Assembly: GCA_001423545.1 (NCBI GenBank)
Contig: LMOK01000003.1
Span: forward strand, 248,001 to 312,000
Direction of reading: 5' to 3'
Length of the DNA stretch: 64,000 bases
Origin: Orlajensenia sp001423545
Lineage (GTDB): Bacteria; Actinomycetota; Actinomycetes; Actinomycetales; Microbacteriaceae
In this document: piece by piece, positions 24,402-32,608 of the stretch
Layout: every line of letters begins with the position of its first letter
Position numbering within the stretch: the first letter of the stretch is position 1
The notes under the pieces: generated by a model
What the model saw: only the letters and a program-made list of their open reading frames with translations
What the model was told of the DNA's origin: nothing
Databases searched by the model: none
Position numbers and translations under genes: made by a program

Positions 24402-24407
24402 TACGGT
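24402..24407 (+). promoter_or_regulatory. -10 box for a leaderless transcript
   Basis: TACGGT ends 6 nt before the ATG at 24414. Confidence 0.55.
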
Positions 24408-24413
24408 CGAGCC

Positions 24414-25370
24414 ATGGACGTCACAGACTGGCTGCTCGACTCCGACCCCGCGATCCGCTGGCAGGTTCTGCGGGACCTCACCGATGAACCGGCATCCGTC
24501 GCCGAGGCTGAACGCGAGAAGGTGACGAGCGAGGGCTGGGGAGCCGCGCTGCTCGCCCTGCAGGACGAGAAGGGCTACTGGGGCGGCGACGAGTACGGCG
24601 AGGATCGCAAGAGCGTGCACTGGACTCTGCAGTCGCTGCGTCGCTTCGGCATCGATCCGGATGCGGCATCCGTCGCCTCGGCCGTGAAGCTCGTGCACGA
24701 CAACGTGGTCTGGCACTACTGGGACGACCTGCCCTACTTCTCGGGCGAGGTGGAGCCGTGCATCAACGGCGGCGTGCTCGCCTCGGCCGCCTACTTCGGT
24801 GCGCTGGGCGAGGGCAGCGACCGCATCATCGCGCGACTGCTGGCCGAACAGCTCGAGGACGGCGGCTGGAACTGCGAGACGGAGTCGTCGAAGGCCTCCT
24901 TCGACACCACGCTCTGCGTGCTGGAGGGACTCGCCGAGTACGAGCGGGCCGCCAGCCAGGTCAACACCTCGGAGGAGACGGATGCCGACCGCGTGGTGCT
25001 GACGGCCGTCACGACGGCCCGCCACCGCGGCGAGGAGTACCTGCTCGAGCACAACCTGTTCCGCCGTCTCTCCACCGGCGAGGTCGTGCTTCCGCGCTAC
25101 GGCAACCTGTCATTCCCGCCGTACTGGTTCTACGACATCCTGCGGGCGCTCGACTACTTCCGCAGCACGGGCCAGGTGGCCGACCCGCGGGTCGAGGATG
25201 CCATCGACAAGCTCGTCGGCCAGCGCCAGGACGACGGCCGCTGGCTCGCCGGGCAGCCGTGGCCCGGCGAGGTGTACTTCGCCCTCGACGCGCCTGAAGA
25301 CGAGCCGAGCCGGTGGAACACGCTGCGCGCCCTCCGAGTGCTGCGCTGGTGGGACGGCGAGCTCGGCTAG
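24414..25370 (+). CDS. Squalene-cyclase/prenyltransferase-like toroid protein
   Basis: A 318-residue protein built from alpha/alpha-toroid repeats as in squalene cyclases and prenyltransferases: repeated blocks such as LLALQDEKGYWGGDEYGED, LLAEQLEDGGWNCETESSKASFDTTL and LVGQRQDDGRWLAG. It is about half the length of a hopene synthase and shows no DXDD motif, so terpene cyclisation is unlikely. Start is the leaderless ATG at 24414. Function unknown; automated pipelines often name such proteins squalene cyclase, which the visible motifs do not support. Confidence 0.75.
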   Translation: MDVTDWLLDSDPAIRWQVLRDLTDEPASVAEAEREKVTSEGWGAALLALQDEKGYWGGDEYGEDRKSVHWTLQSLRRFGIDPDAASVASAVKLVHDNVVWHYWDDLPYFSGEVEPCINGGVLASAAYFGALGEGSDRIIARLLAEQLEDGGWNCETESSKASFDTTLCVLEGLAEYERAASQVNTSEETDADRVVLTAVTTARHRGEEYLLEHNLFRRLSTGEVVLPRYGNLSFPPYWFYDILRALDYFRSTGQVADPRVEDAIDKLVGQRQDDGRWLAGQPWPGEVYFALDAPEDEPSRWNTLRALRVLRWWDGELG

Positions 25371-25382
25371 CGCCGGCGCCGC

Positions 25383-27164
25383 CTAGACCTCCGTGTGCCC
25401 GAGCTCGGGCCCGGCGAGGAAGGCCGCCCGCGCGTCGGCGAGCACCTCGAGTTCGAGTACGACGATCTCGTTGACGCCGGCGTGCACGACGGGCCCCGGC
25501 ACGAAGAGCGTGCGCTGCGGGCCGCGGCGCCAGTAGCGCCCGAGCAGGAAGCCGTTCACCCACACGAATCCCTTGCCCCAGCCGGCGGTGTCGAGGAAGA
25601 GGCCGTCGGCGTCGGCGTCGAGCGTGAACTCGCCGCGCGCGATCACCGGCCCCGCTGTGCCGGTTCCGGATGCTGCGGGGTCGGGCGCAGCGGCAGCCAC
25701 TCCGGGCACGGCATCCAGCTCGATCGGCGTCACGGACCAGTCGAGCACCGGCACGCCGTCGAGCCGAGCCCCGCCGATGAGCCCCTTGGGCTCGCCGATG
25801 CGTTGGCCGTAGTTCACCCGGCCCTGGTCCTCGACGAGGATGCTCAGCTGGCCACCGGTGCGCGGCAGGGCGATGGCGTTCTCGTGCGAGTCCCGGGCGA
25901 GCACGCCGACGGGCGCGCCGTCGAGGAACACCCAGGCGCGGTCGCGCACCTCCTCGAAGCCGAGGATTCCGGCACCGGCAGCGCCGTCAGGGAGAGTCGT
26001 GGTGAACAGTGCCAGCCCGCTGTCGTGCTGGAGGTCGTCGAAGGTCGGCAGGTCGCCGTGGGCACTCGTCGTTCCGAGCGGTGAGCCGGATGCAGCGACG
26101 ACGTCGAGCAGTGCGGCGACCCTCTGCAGCGGCACCTCGAACGCCGGGGCGTCGGCCGCGACATCCGGAACCTCGGACGGCACCGGAGCGTACTTCGCGA
26201 TGACGTCGCGGAAGGCGAAGTACTTGGCGGTCGGATGCCCGGCCTCGTCGAGCGGGGCGTCGTAGTCGTAGCTGGTCACGATCGGCTGGTACATGCCCTT
26301 GTCGTTGGCGCCGCTGGTGAGGCCGAAGTTCGTGCCGCCGTGGAACATGTAGAAGTTGACCGATCCGCCGACCGAGAGGATCGCGTCGAGATCGGCTGCG
26401 GTCTGCTCCACGGTGTTGGTGTGGTGGTGCGTGCCCCAGCTGTCGAACCAGCCGTTCCAGAACTCGGCGCACATGAGGGGCCCCGTCGGCTGGTGTTCGC
26501 GCAGGGTCGCGAAGCGCTCGGCGGTGCGCGACCCGAAGGAGGCCGTGAGGTGCAGGCCGGGCAGGCTCCCGTCGGAGAGCATCTCGGGGGTCGGCTGGTC
26601 GATGGTGGTGAGCGGCACGGTGATTCCGGCGTCGCGCGTGACCTGCACGAGGTGGGCCAGGTAGTCCTTGTCGGAGCCGTAGGCGCCGTACTCGTTCTCG
26701 ATCTGCACGAGCACGACGGGTCCGCCGCGGTCGATCTGCAGGGGCGCGACGATCGCGTAGACCTGCTGCAGGTACTCGGTCACGGCCTCGAGGTAGCGCG
26801 GTTCCGAACTGCGCGGGCGCACCTCGGGGTCGCGCAGCAGCCACGCCGGCAGACCGCCGTTGTCCCACTCGGCGCAGATGTAGGGCCCGGGGCGCACGAT
26901 CGCGTGCATCCCCTCTGCGGCCACGAGCTCGAGGAACCGGGCCAGGTCGAGCCCGCCCTTCGTCGAGAACTCCCCGCGTCGAGGCGAGTGCGCGTTCCAG
27001 GCGACGTAGGTCTCGATGGTGTTGAGACCCATGAGGCGCGCCTTGCGGATGCGGTCGGCCCACTGCTCGGGGTGCACGCGGAAGTAGTGCATGGCACCGG
27101 AGATGACTTGGTGCGCGCGCCCGTCGAGGAGGAAGTCGGTCTCGCCGATGGTGAATTCAGACAT
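25383..27164 (-). CDS. GH35 beta-galactosidase
   Basis: A 593-residue glycoside hydrolase of family 35: an N-terminal SGAMHYFRVHPEQWADRI, the acid/base in IENEYGAYG (Glu158), the nucleophile in CAEFWNGWFD (Glu234), and MFHGGTNFG. C-terminal jelly-roll domains end in GFVWVNGFLLGRYW and a VVLELEVL strand. No signal peptide, so it hydrolyses imported beta-galactosides inside the cell. It is the last gene of the permease-permease-binding protein-hydrolase operon and follows a 20-bp stem-loop. LacI control is inferred from the divergent regulator. Confidence 0.93.
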   Translation of the reverse strand: MSEFTIGETDFLLDGRAHQVISGAMHYFRVHPEQWADRIRKARLMGLNTIETYVAWNAHSPRRGEFSTKGGLDLARFLELVAAEGMHAIVRPGPYICAEWDNGGLPAWLLRDPEVRPRSSEPRYLEAVTEYLQQVYAIVAPLQIDRGGPVVLVQIENEYGAYGSDKDYLAHLVQVTRDAGITVPLTTIDQPTPEMLSDGSLPGLHLTASFGSRTAERFATLREHQPTGPLMCAEFWNGWFDSWGTHHHTNTVEQTAADLDAILSVGGSVNFYMFHGGTNFGLTSGANDKGMYQPIVTSYDYDAPLDEAGHPTAKYFAFRDVIAKYAPVPSEVPDVAADAPAFEVPLQRVAALLDVVAASGSPLGTTSAHGDLPTFDDLQHDSGLALFTTTLPDGAAGAGILGFEEVRDRAWVFLDGAPVGVLARDSHENAIALPRTGGQLSILVEDQGRVNYGQRIGEPKGLIGGARLDGVPVLDWSVTPIELDAVPGVAAAAPDPAASGTGTAGPVIARGEFTLDADADGLFLDTAGWGKGFVWVNGFLLGRYWRRGPQRTLFVPGPVVHAGVNEIVVLELEVLADARAAFLAGPELGHTEV

Positions 27165-27198
27165 GGAAGGCCCTCAGTCGGTGGGGGTGGAGATGGGG

Positions 27199-27242
27199 AA
27201 CGGATGCGGATCCGGCGGTCGTCCGCCGGACCCGCATCCGTT
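27199..27242. terminator. Strong stem-loop between binding-protein and GH35 genes
   Basis: The arm 27199-27218 pairs with 27223-27242 over 20 bp with one mismatch and a TCGT loop, beginning 9 nt after the binding-protein stop on the minus strand. Inside an operon such a hairpin can stabilise the upstream mRNA end or reduce read-through, so the binding protein would be made in excess of the hydrolase. Confidence 0.8.
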
Positions 27243-27251
27243 CTCCGCGGA

Positions 27252-28601
27252 CTACTTGTTGACGGTGAAGCCCTGGCCGTTGCCGTAGTCGACGAGCTGC
27301 TTCTGCCACTCGGCGAGGCCGTCGTTCAGGTTGCCCTTGTTGGCGTAGGACTGCCCGACGGTGTCACCGAAGATGCTGTTCGCGTACACCTGGAACGGCA
27401 GGTACTGCCAGCCGCTCGGGACGTCCTTGGCTGCCGCGGTGAGCACCTCGTTGATCTTCTGGCCGCCGAAGTACTCGGGGGCCTGGGCGAGGAACTCGTC
27501 GGACTCGAGGTCGGCCGTGGTGGCCGGGAAGCCGCCCTTCTCGAGGAACACCTTGATCGACTCCGGGTCGTTGTTCAGCCACTTGAGGAACGCTGCGGCG
27601 AGTGCCGGGTTCTTCGACTGCTTGATCACGGCCTGTCCACCGCCGCCGTTCTCGGCCGAGACGGGGGTGCCGTCGTAGGTCGGGATCGGAGCGACTCGCC
27701 AGTCGCCCGAGGCGTCGGGAACACTGCCCTCGAGAACGCCGGGCATCCACGCGCCGGTGATGAGCGTGGCGATGGTGCCGTCGCCGAGGCCCTTGTACCA
27801 CTCGTCGCTCCAGCCGGGGATGTCGGAGAGCAGTCCGCCGTCGATGAGGCGGTTCCAGTTGTCGGCCCACTTCTTGCTGCCCGCGTCGGCGAGGTCGATG
27901 GTCACGTTCGTGCCGTCGGCCTGGAACGGCTGGCCGCCGGCCTGCCAGATCATGCTCGTGGCGAAGCCGGAGTCACCGGTGTCGGAGGTGATGTACTTCG
28001 TCGGGTCGGCCGCGTGCAGCTTCTCAGCGGCAGCGACGTACTCGTCCCACGTGGTCGGCACCTCGATGCCGTACTGGTCGAAGACGGTCTTGTTGTAGAA
28101 CATCGACATGGGGCCGGAGTCCTGCGGCAGGCCGAAGACCTTGTCGCCCGAGGTCACGGATCCCCAGGTGGACGCCGAGTAGTCGTCCTTCAGGTCGCCG
28201 AACCCATACTGCGAGAGGTCGACGAGCGACTCCGACAGCGAGAACTGCGGGATGGCGTAGTACTCGATCTGTGCGACGTCGGGGGCACCGGAGCCGGCCT
28301 TGATCGCGTTCTGGAGCTTCGTGTACTCGTCGGTGTTGGTTCCGGCGTTGACGAGCTTCACGTCGACCTTGGGGTAGGCCTTCTCGAAGGCAGCGACCTG
28401 GGCCTCGGCCGAGGGGGTCCAGCTCCAGTACGTGATGGTGCCGCCCTTCTCGAGGGCTGCGTCGAGGTCGGATGCCGAACCGGAGCCTCCGGACGAACCG
28501 GCGTCGGCCGAGCAGCCCACGAGGGCGGCACTGATGGCCGCGACGGCGACGATCGCTGCTGCGCTCCGACGGATGCCGGAGCTGCTGCGCTTGATGGTCA
28601 T
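27252..28601 (-). CDS. Extracellular sugar-binding lipoprotein of an ABC transporter
   Basis: A 449-residue family-1 solute-binding lipoprotein: signal peptide with lipobox LVGC (Cys30) and a Ser/Gly-rich linker. The mature domain has TYWSWTPSAEAQVAAFEKAYP, the sugar-binding signature region AAAEKLHAADPTKY, and DGTIATLITGAWMPGVL. It captures a saccharide outside the membrane and delivers it to the two permeases encoded upstream. ATG 28601 follows AAAGGAA. The adjacent GH35 gene suggests a galactoside or galacto-oligosaccharide. No ATPase gene lies in the cluster, so a shared MsiK-type ATPase is assumed. Confidence 0.92.
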   Translation of the reverse strand: MTIKRSSSGIRRSAAAIVAVAAISAALVGCSADAGSSGGSGSASDLDAALEKGGTITYWSWTPSAEAQVAAFEKAYPKVDVKLVNAGTNTDEYTKLQNAIKAGSGAPDVAQIEYYAIPQFSLSESLVDLSQYGFGDLKDDYSASTWGSVTSGDKVFGLPQDSGPMSMFYNKTVFDQYGIEVPTTWDEYVAAAEKLHAADPTKYITSDTGDSGFATSMIWQAGGQPFQADGTNVTIDLADAGSKKWADNWNRLIDGGLLSDIPGWSDEWYKGLGDGTIATLITGAWMPGVLEGSVPDASGDWRVAPIPTYDGTPVSAENGGGGQAVIKQSKNPALAAAFLKWLNNDPESIKVFLEKGGFPATTADLESDEFLAQAPEYFGGQKINEVLTAAAKDVPSGWQYLPFQVYANSIFGDTVGQSYANKGNLNDGLAEWQKQLVDYGNGQGFTVNK

Positions 28602-28694
28602 GATGTTCCTTTCACTTCCTTGTAAACGGTTCCGGCGCAGGACGCCCCGGGTGAGAGTGGTGCTGTTTCTCGCAAGCGCGTGCCTCTCGAACAC

Positions 28695-29579
28695 TCACTT
28701 GACGCTTCCGGCGCTCAATCCCGACTGCCAGAAACGCTGCAGGACGAGGAAGGCGGCGACGATGGGGAGGATCGTGAGCAGGGAGCCCGTGATCACCAGG
28801 TTGTAGATCGGCTGCGCAGCGACTCCGGTCGCCTGCGCGTTCCACTGGTTGAGGCCGACCGTGAGGGGGAACCAGGCCGGGTCGCTCAGCATGATCAGCG
28901 GGAGGAAGTAGTTGTTCCAGGTCGCGACCACGGCGAACAGCAGCACGGTGACGATTCCCGGCGCGAGCAGCCGGATGGAGATGGTGAAGAACGTGCGGAA
29001 CTCACCGGCACCGTCGATGCGAGCAGCCTCGAGCAGTTCCGTCGGAATCGACTCCGCCGCGTAGACCCAGATCAGGTACAGGCCGAAGGGGCTGATGAGC
29101 GACGGGATGATGATCGCCCACGGAGTGTTGGTGAGGCCCAGCTGGCTGAACATGAGGAACGTCGGCACCGCGAGCGCGGTTCCGGGGATCGCGATGGCAC
29201 CGAGCACCACAGCGAACACGGCGCGCCGACCCGGGAAGCGGAACTTCGCCAGGCCGTAGCCGGCGACGGTGGCGAGGAGCGTCGCTCCGCCGGCGCCGAC
29301 GACGACGTAGAGCAGGGTGTTCCCGAACCAGCGCACGAAGATGCCGTTGTTGTACGTCAGGGTCTGGGCGATGTTGTCGAAGAGGGCGAAGTCGCTGCCG
29401 AACCAGAGCCCGAAACTGGAGAACAGATCGGGCTGGGTCTTGGTCGCGTTGATCACGAGCCAGAGCAGGGGAACGAGCGTGTAGACCACGAACAGGAGCA
29501 TCAGGAGGGTGAGCGCGATGGACTTGCGCGACCGCGGACGCGAGTTGTCGCGACTGCGCACGTAGGCGGGGGCGCTCAT
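28695..29579 (-). CDS. Carbohydrate ABC permease (MalG type)
   Basis: A 294-residue inner-membrane permease with six helices and the EAA loop ELLEAARIDGAGEFRTFFTISIRLLAPG near residue 190, the contact point for the ATPase. ATG 29579 overlaps the upstream permease stop by four bases (ATGA), so translation is coupled; GGAAGG precedes it. The 93-bp gap before the binding-protein gene includes TGTAAACGGTT (28621-28631), which weakly resembles a LacI-type half-site. Confidence 0.92.
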   Translation of the reverse strand: MSAPAYVRSRDNSRPRSRKSIALTLLMLLFVVYTLVPLLWLVINATKTQPDLFSSFGLWFGSDFALFDNIAQTLTYNNGIFVRWFGNTLLYVVVGAGGATLLATVAGYGLAKFRFPGRRAVFAVVLGAIAIPGTALAVPTFLMFSQLGLTNTPWAIIIPSLISPFGLYLIWVYAAESIPTELLEAARIDGAGEFRTFFTISIRLLAPGIVTVLLFAVVATWNNYFLPLIMLSDPAWFPLTVGLNQWNAQATGVAAQPIYNLVITGSLLTILPIVAAFLVLQRFWQSGLSAGSVK

Positions 29580-30496
29580 CGGTCTTCCTTCCGCGAGCCG
29601 CGGAGTTGCACGACATAGGCGATCACCGCGGTGATCACGCCCATGACGATGGCCACCGTGGCCGAGTAGTTGAACTGCTGACCGGCGAAGGAGAGGTTGT
29701 ACGCGTACATGTTCGGGGTGAAGTAGCTCGTGATGATGTTCGGCGCCAATGGCTTGAGGATGTTCGGCTCGTTGAAGAGCTGGAAGCTTCCGATGATGGA
29801 GAAGATGGCGGCGATCACGATCGCGCCGCGGAGGGCCGGGATCTTGATGCCGGTGATCACGCGGAACGGTCCGGCACCGTCGAGTTCGGCCGCCTCGTAG
29901 AGCTCGGTCGGGATGGTGCGGAGCGCGGCGTAGAAGATGAGCATGTTGTAGCCCACGAACTCCCACGTCACGATGTTGCCGATGGCCGGCAGGATCCACT
30001 CCCGGGTGAACGGGGTGATGACCTCGGAGCCGAGGAAGTCGTTGATGTTGGCGGCGAGGCCGAAGTTGCCGCCGTAGATGAAGCCCCACATCAGCACCGC
30101 CACCACGGCCGGAACGGCGTAGGGCAGGAAGATCACGATGCGGAAGAAGCCGGTGGCGTGCAGGCGCGCGCTGTCGATGGCCATGGCAGCGGCCAGTGCG
30201 AGCACGAGCATGATCGGCACCTGGATGACGAGGAAGAGCAGCACCCGGAGGAACGCCTCCCAGAACTTGCCGTCGGAGAGCACGAGGAGGTAGTTCTCGA
30301 AGCCGACGAAGGCGTTGCCGCCCACGAGCTGCTCGCGGAACAGGCTGAGGTAGACCGCGTAGATCACCGGGGCGATGAACACGAGAAGGAACACGGCCAT
30401 GAAGGGACCCACGAAGGCCCAGCCGCGCCAATCGCGCCGCACCTTCCGGCTCGGCTTGGGGATCGGCAGCCCCTGCTGTCGTGACAACGTCGTCAT
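29576..30496 (-). CDS. Carbohydrate ABC permease (MalF type)
   Basis: A 306-residue permease with six helices: WAFVGPFMAVFLLVFIAPVIYAVYLS at the start and the EAA loop ELYEAAELDGAGPFRVITGIKIPALRG near residue 205. It pairs with the MalG-type protein to form the channel. First gene of the minus-strand sugar operon; ATG 30496 lies 23 bp from the first LacI operator, so repressor binding there would block initiation. A basic N-terminal tail precedes helix 1. Confidence 0.92.
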   Translation of the reverse strand: MTTLSRQQGLPIPKPSRKVRRDWRGWAFVGPFMAVFLLVFIAPVIYAVYLSLFREQLVGGNAFVGFENYLLVLSDGKFWEAFLRVLLFLVIQVPIMLVLALAAAMAIDSARLHATGFFRIVIFLPYAVPAVVAVLMWGFIYGGNFGLAANINDFLGSEVITPFTREWILPAIGNIVTWEFVGYNMLIFYAALRTIPTELYEAAELDGAGPFRVITGIKIPALRGAIVIAAIFSIIGSFQLFNEPNILKPLAPNIITSYFTPNMYAYNLSFAGQQFNYSATVAIVMGVITAVIAYVVQLRGSRKEDR

Positions 30497-30518
30497 TTCA
30501 CTCTTTCGTGGAGAACCT

Positions 30519-30569
30519 ATGTTTACGTCAACATGTGGTGTTGGAACAGTAGCATGTTGACGTAACCAT
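30519..30569. promoter_or_regulatory. Twin LacI-type operators
   Basis: Two near-palindromes share a central AC|GT: 30519-30534 (ATGTTTACGTCAACAT) and 30554-30569 (ATGTTGACGTAACCAT), centres 35 bp apart. The 13-mer at 30523-30535 is the exact reverse complement of 30553-30565. They occupy the divergent promoter region between the sugar transporter operon and the LacI gene. Confidence 0.8.
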
Positions 30570-30583
30570 GACCAAGGAGACCG

Positions 30584-31642
30584 ATGACGGCCACCGATGA
30601 AACCGGCGCGGTCGACGCGTCCCGCCGCCGCGGTCCGTCGATGGCGGATGTCGCACGCGAGGCCGGGGTGTCCGGCCAGACAGTCTCGCGGGTGTCCACC
30701 GGACGCCCGAACGTCGACGAGGACACCAGGCGCCGCGTGCTCGAGGCCATGCGGAAGCTCGGCTACAGGCCCAACAGCGCCGCTCGCGCCCTGCGCTCCG
30801 GCCGCTTCCGCACCATCGGCGTCATCATGTTCACCCTGTCGTCGTACGGCAACATGCGCACCCTCGACGCCATCGCCGTCACCGCTGCATCCGCCGGCTA
30901 CTCGATCACCCTCCTCCCCGTACAGCACCTGACGCAGGGCGAGGTCTCCGTGGCGTTCGGTCGCCTGAGCGAGCAGGCCGTCGACGGGATCATCATCATC
31001 ATCGAGGCGCATCTGCTCGACGACGCCGACATCACCCTCCCGCCGGGCCTGCCCGTCGTCGTGGTCGACTCCAGCGCCCGCTACCCGTATCCGGTGGTCG
31101 ACACCGATCAGGCGCAGGGTGCCCGCATCGCCACGGAGCACCTGCTCGACCTGGGCCACCGCACCGTCCAGCACATCTCCGGACCGCTGGGCTCCTTCTC
31201 CGCCGGTCGGCGTCGGGACTCCTGGGCCGAGACCCTGCGCTCGCGGGGTGCATCCGTTCCCGAGGTGATCGTCGGCGACTGGTCGACGGATGCCGGCTAC
31301 CGGGCCGGCCTCGATCTCGCCGACGATCCGAATGTGACCGCCATCTTCGCCGCCAACGACCAGATGGCCCTCGGCGTGATCCGCGCCCTGCACGAGCGCG
31401 GCGTCGCGGTGCCGGAGGACGTGAGCGTCGTGGGATTCGACGACATGGAGGAGGCCGGGAGCTTCTGGCCGCCGCTCACCACGGTGCACCAGCACTTCGA
31501 CGAGGTGGGCCGCCTGAGTGTGAGCCAGCTCCTCGACGAGATCGACGGCGACCTCCCCGAGGAGCTCACCGTGCGGGTGCCGACCGAGCTCGTCGTGCGT
31601 GCCAGCACCGGCCCAGTCGGCGCCTCCCGCACGGGGGTCTAG
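30584..31642 (+). CDS. LacI-family transcriptional repressor
   Basis: A 352-residue repressor: the HTH (about 19-40) is SMADVAREAGVSGQTVSRV, hinge helix RPNSAARALRSGR, then a periplasmic-binding-protein-like core with FAANDQMALGVIRALHERG and SVVGFDDMEEA. ATG 30584 follows AAGGAG. Divergent from the sugar uptake/GH35 operon with two operators between, so it is expected to repress both itself and the operon until a galactoside-derived ligand binds. The N-terminal 18 residues before the HTH are longer than usual. Confidence 0.93.
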   Translation: MTATDETGAVDASRRRGPSMADVAREAGVSGQTVSRVSTGRPNVDEDTRRRVLEAMRKLGYRPNSAARALRSGRFRTIGVIMFTLSSYGNMRTLDAIAVTAASAGYSITLLPVQHLTQGEVSVAFGRLSEQAVDGIIIIIEAHLLDDADITLPPGLPVVVVDSSARYPYPVVDTDQAQGARIATEHLLDLGHRTVQHISGPLGSFSAGRRRDSWAETLRSRGASVPEVIVGDWSTDAGYRAGLDLADDPNVTAIFAANDQMALGVIRALHERGVAVPEDVSVVGFDDMEEAGSFWPPLTTVHQHFDEVGRLSVSQLLDEIDGDLPEELTVRVPTELVVRASTGPVGASRTGV

Positions 31643-31655
31643 GGCCGCCAGCCCT

Positions 31656-32450
31656 TCAGTCGACGATCATCCCTGCCGTCAGGTTGGCCACGACGCCGGT
31701 CATGGACCGTGCACGATCCGAGGCGGCGAACGCCAGGTACTCGGCGACCTCGTCCAGCACCGGCAGCCGGTCGAGCAGGGTGTTCCCGGCCAATCCGGCC
31801 AGCCAGTCCGCGCGGGGCGTGGCGGTGAGCGCAGCGATGCGGCCGAACATCTCCCCCGTGTACGACGTGTCGACGGCATCCAGCAGAGCATTCGGACGCA
31901 CGCACACCACACGAACCCCGGCCGGCCCGAGCTCTCCGGCCAGCGCTCTCGAGAACCCCTCGAGTCCGGCGCTCTGGGCGGCGTTCCCGATCAGCCCGCG
32001 GCCGGTCAGGCGGGCTCCGGGGGTCGAGATCGTGAGGATCACGCCGCTCCCCTGCTCGGTCATGTGCCTCGCCGCCGCCTTCGCCGTGACGAAGTTGGTC
32101 CGCAGGTAGCCCGTCACCGGATGCAGGTAGTCGGCGAGGGACGTGTCGCCGATGCCGAGACCCTGCACATGGTCGAAGCCGACGGCGTTGAGGGCCACGT
32201 CGATGCCGCCGTGCGCGCGGACGACGGCATCGACATGCCTGTCGACGGCATCCTGATCCAGGGCATCCACCACGGCGATCTCGACCGAACCCCCGTCGAC
32301 CCGGATCGAGGATGCCGCAGCCTCGAGACGCGGCAGGCTGCGCCCCGCGAGGAACAGCCGAGCCCCCTCCCGCGCGAACACCCGCGCCGCAGCAGCACCG
32401 ATCGATCCCCCACCGCCGTGGATCACGGCGACCTTGTCCTCCAGCAGCAT
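31656..32450 (-). CDS. Short-chain dehydrogenase-like protein lacking the YxxxK pair
   Basis: A 264-residue SDR-fold protein with a modified nucleotide motif HGGGGSIGAAAARVFAREG, VVDALDQDAV, a conserved LNAVGFDHVQG, and strand TISTPGARL containing the usual serine. Where classical SDRs have YxxxK before the dimer helix, this one reads NAAQS in IGNAAQSAGLEGFSRAL, so both catalytic Tyr and Lys are missing. It may be a binding or regulatory paralogue or use other chemistry. ATG 32450 follows AAGGAG. A 22-bp inverted repeat lies just upstream. Convergent with lacI, 13 bp apart. Confidence 0.8.
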   Translation of the reverse strand: MLLEDKVAVIHGGGGSIGAAAARVFAREGARLFLAGRSLPRLEAAASSIRVDGGSVEIAVVDALDQDAVDRHVDAVVRAHGGIDVALNAVGFDHVQGLGIGDTSLADYLHPVTGYLRTNFVTAKAAARHMTEQGSGVILTISTPGARLTGRGLIGNAAQSAGLEGFSRALAGELGPAGVRVVCVRPNALLDAVDTSYTGEMFGRIAALTATPRADWLAGLAGNTLLDRLPVLDEVAEYLAFAASDRARSMTGVVANLTAGMIVD

Positions 32451-32470
32451 GCTCGACTCCTTCCTTCATT

Positions 32471-32492
32471 CATTCACCCTTTTGGTTGAATG
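32471..32492. promoter_or_regulatory. Inverted repeat upstream of the SDR gene
   Basis: CATTCA (32471-32476) and TGAATG (32487-32492) flank a 10-nt centre that is itself partly symmetric (CC..GGT). It sits about 21 bp before the SDR start, the position of a repressor site. No TetR or MarR gene lies next to it. Confidence 0.5.
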
Positions 32493-32608
32493 TACGCCGA
32501 TGAGGCGTCGGCGTCAACGGCCGAGGCTGGACAGCCGCGGCCGTCCTGTTCGAGGATGGAACGGTGCGCCGGCGCACGAGGTTCCGGCGACGACGGAAGG
32601 ACGCATCC

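Noticed and set aside
24414..25370. Hopanoid or terpene biosynthesis gene
   Set aside because: Half the usual length, no DXDD motif, and no isoprenoid genes nearby.
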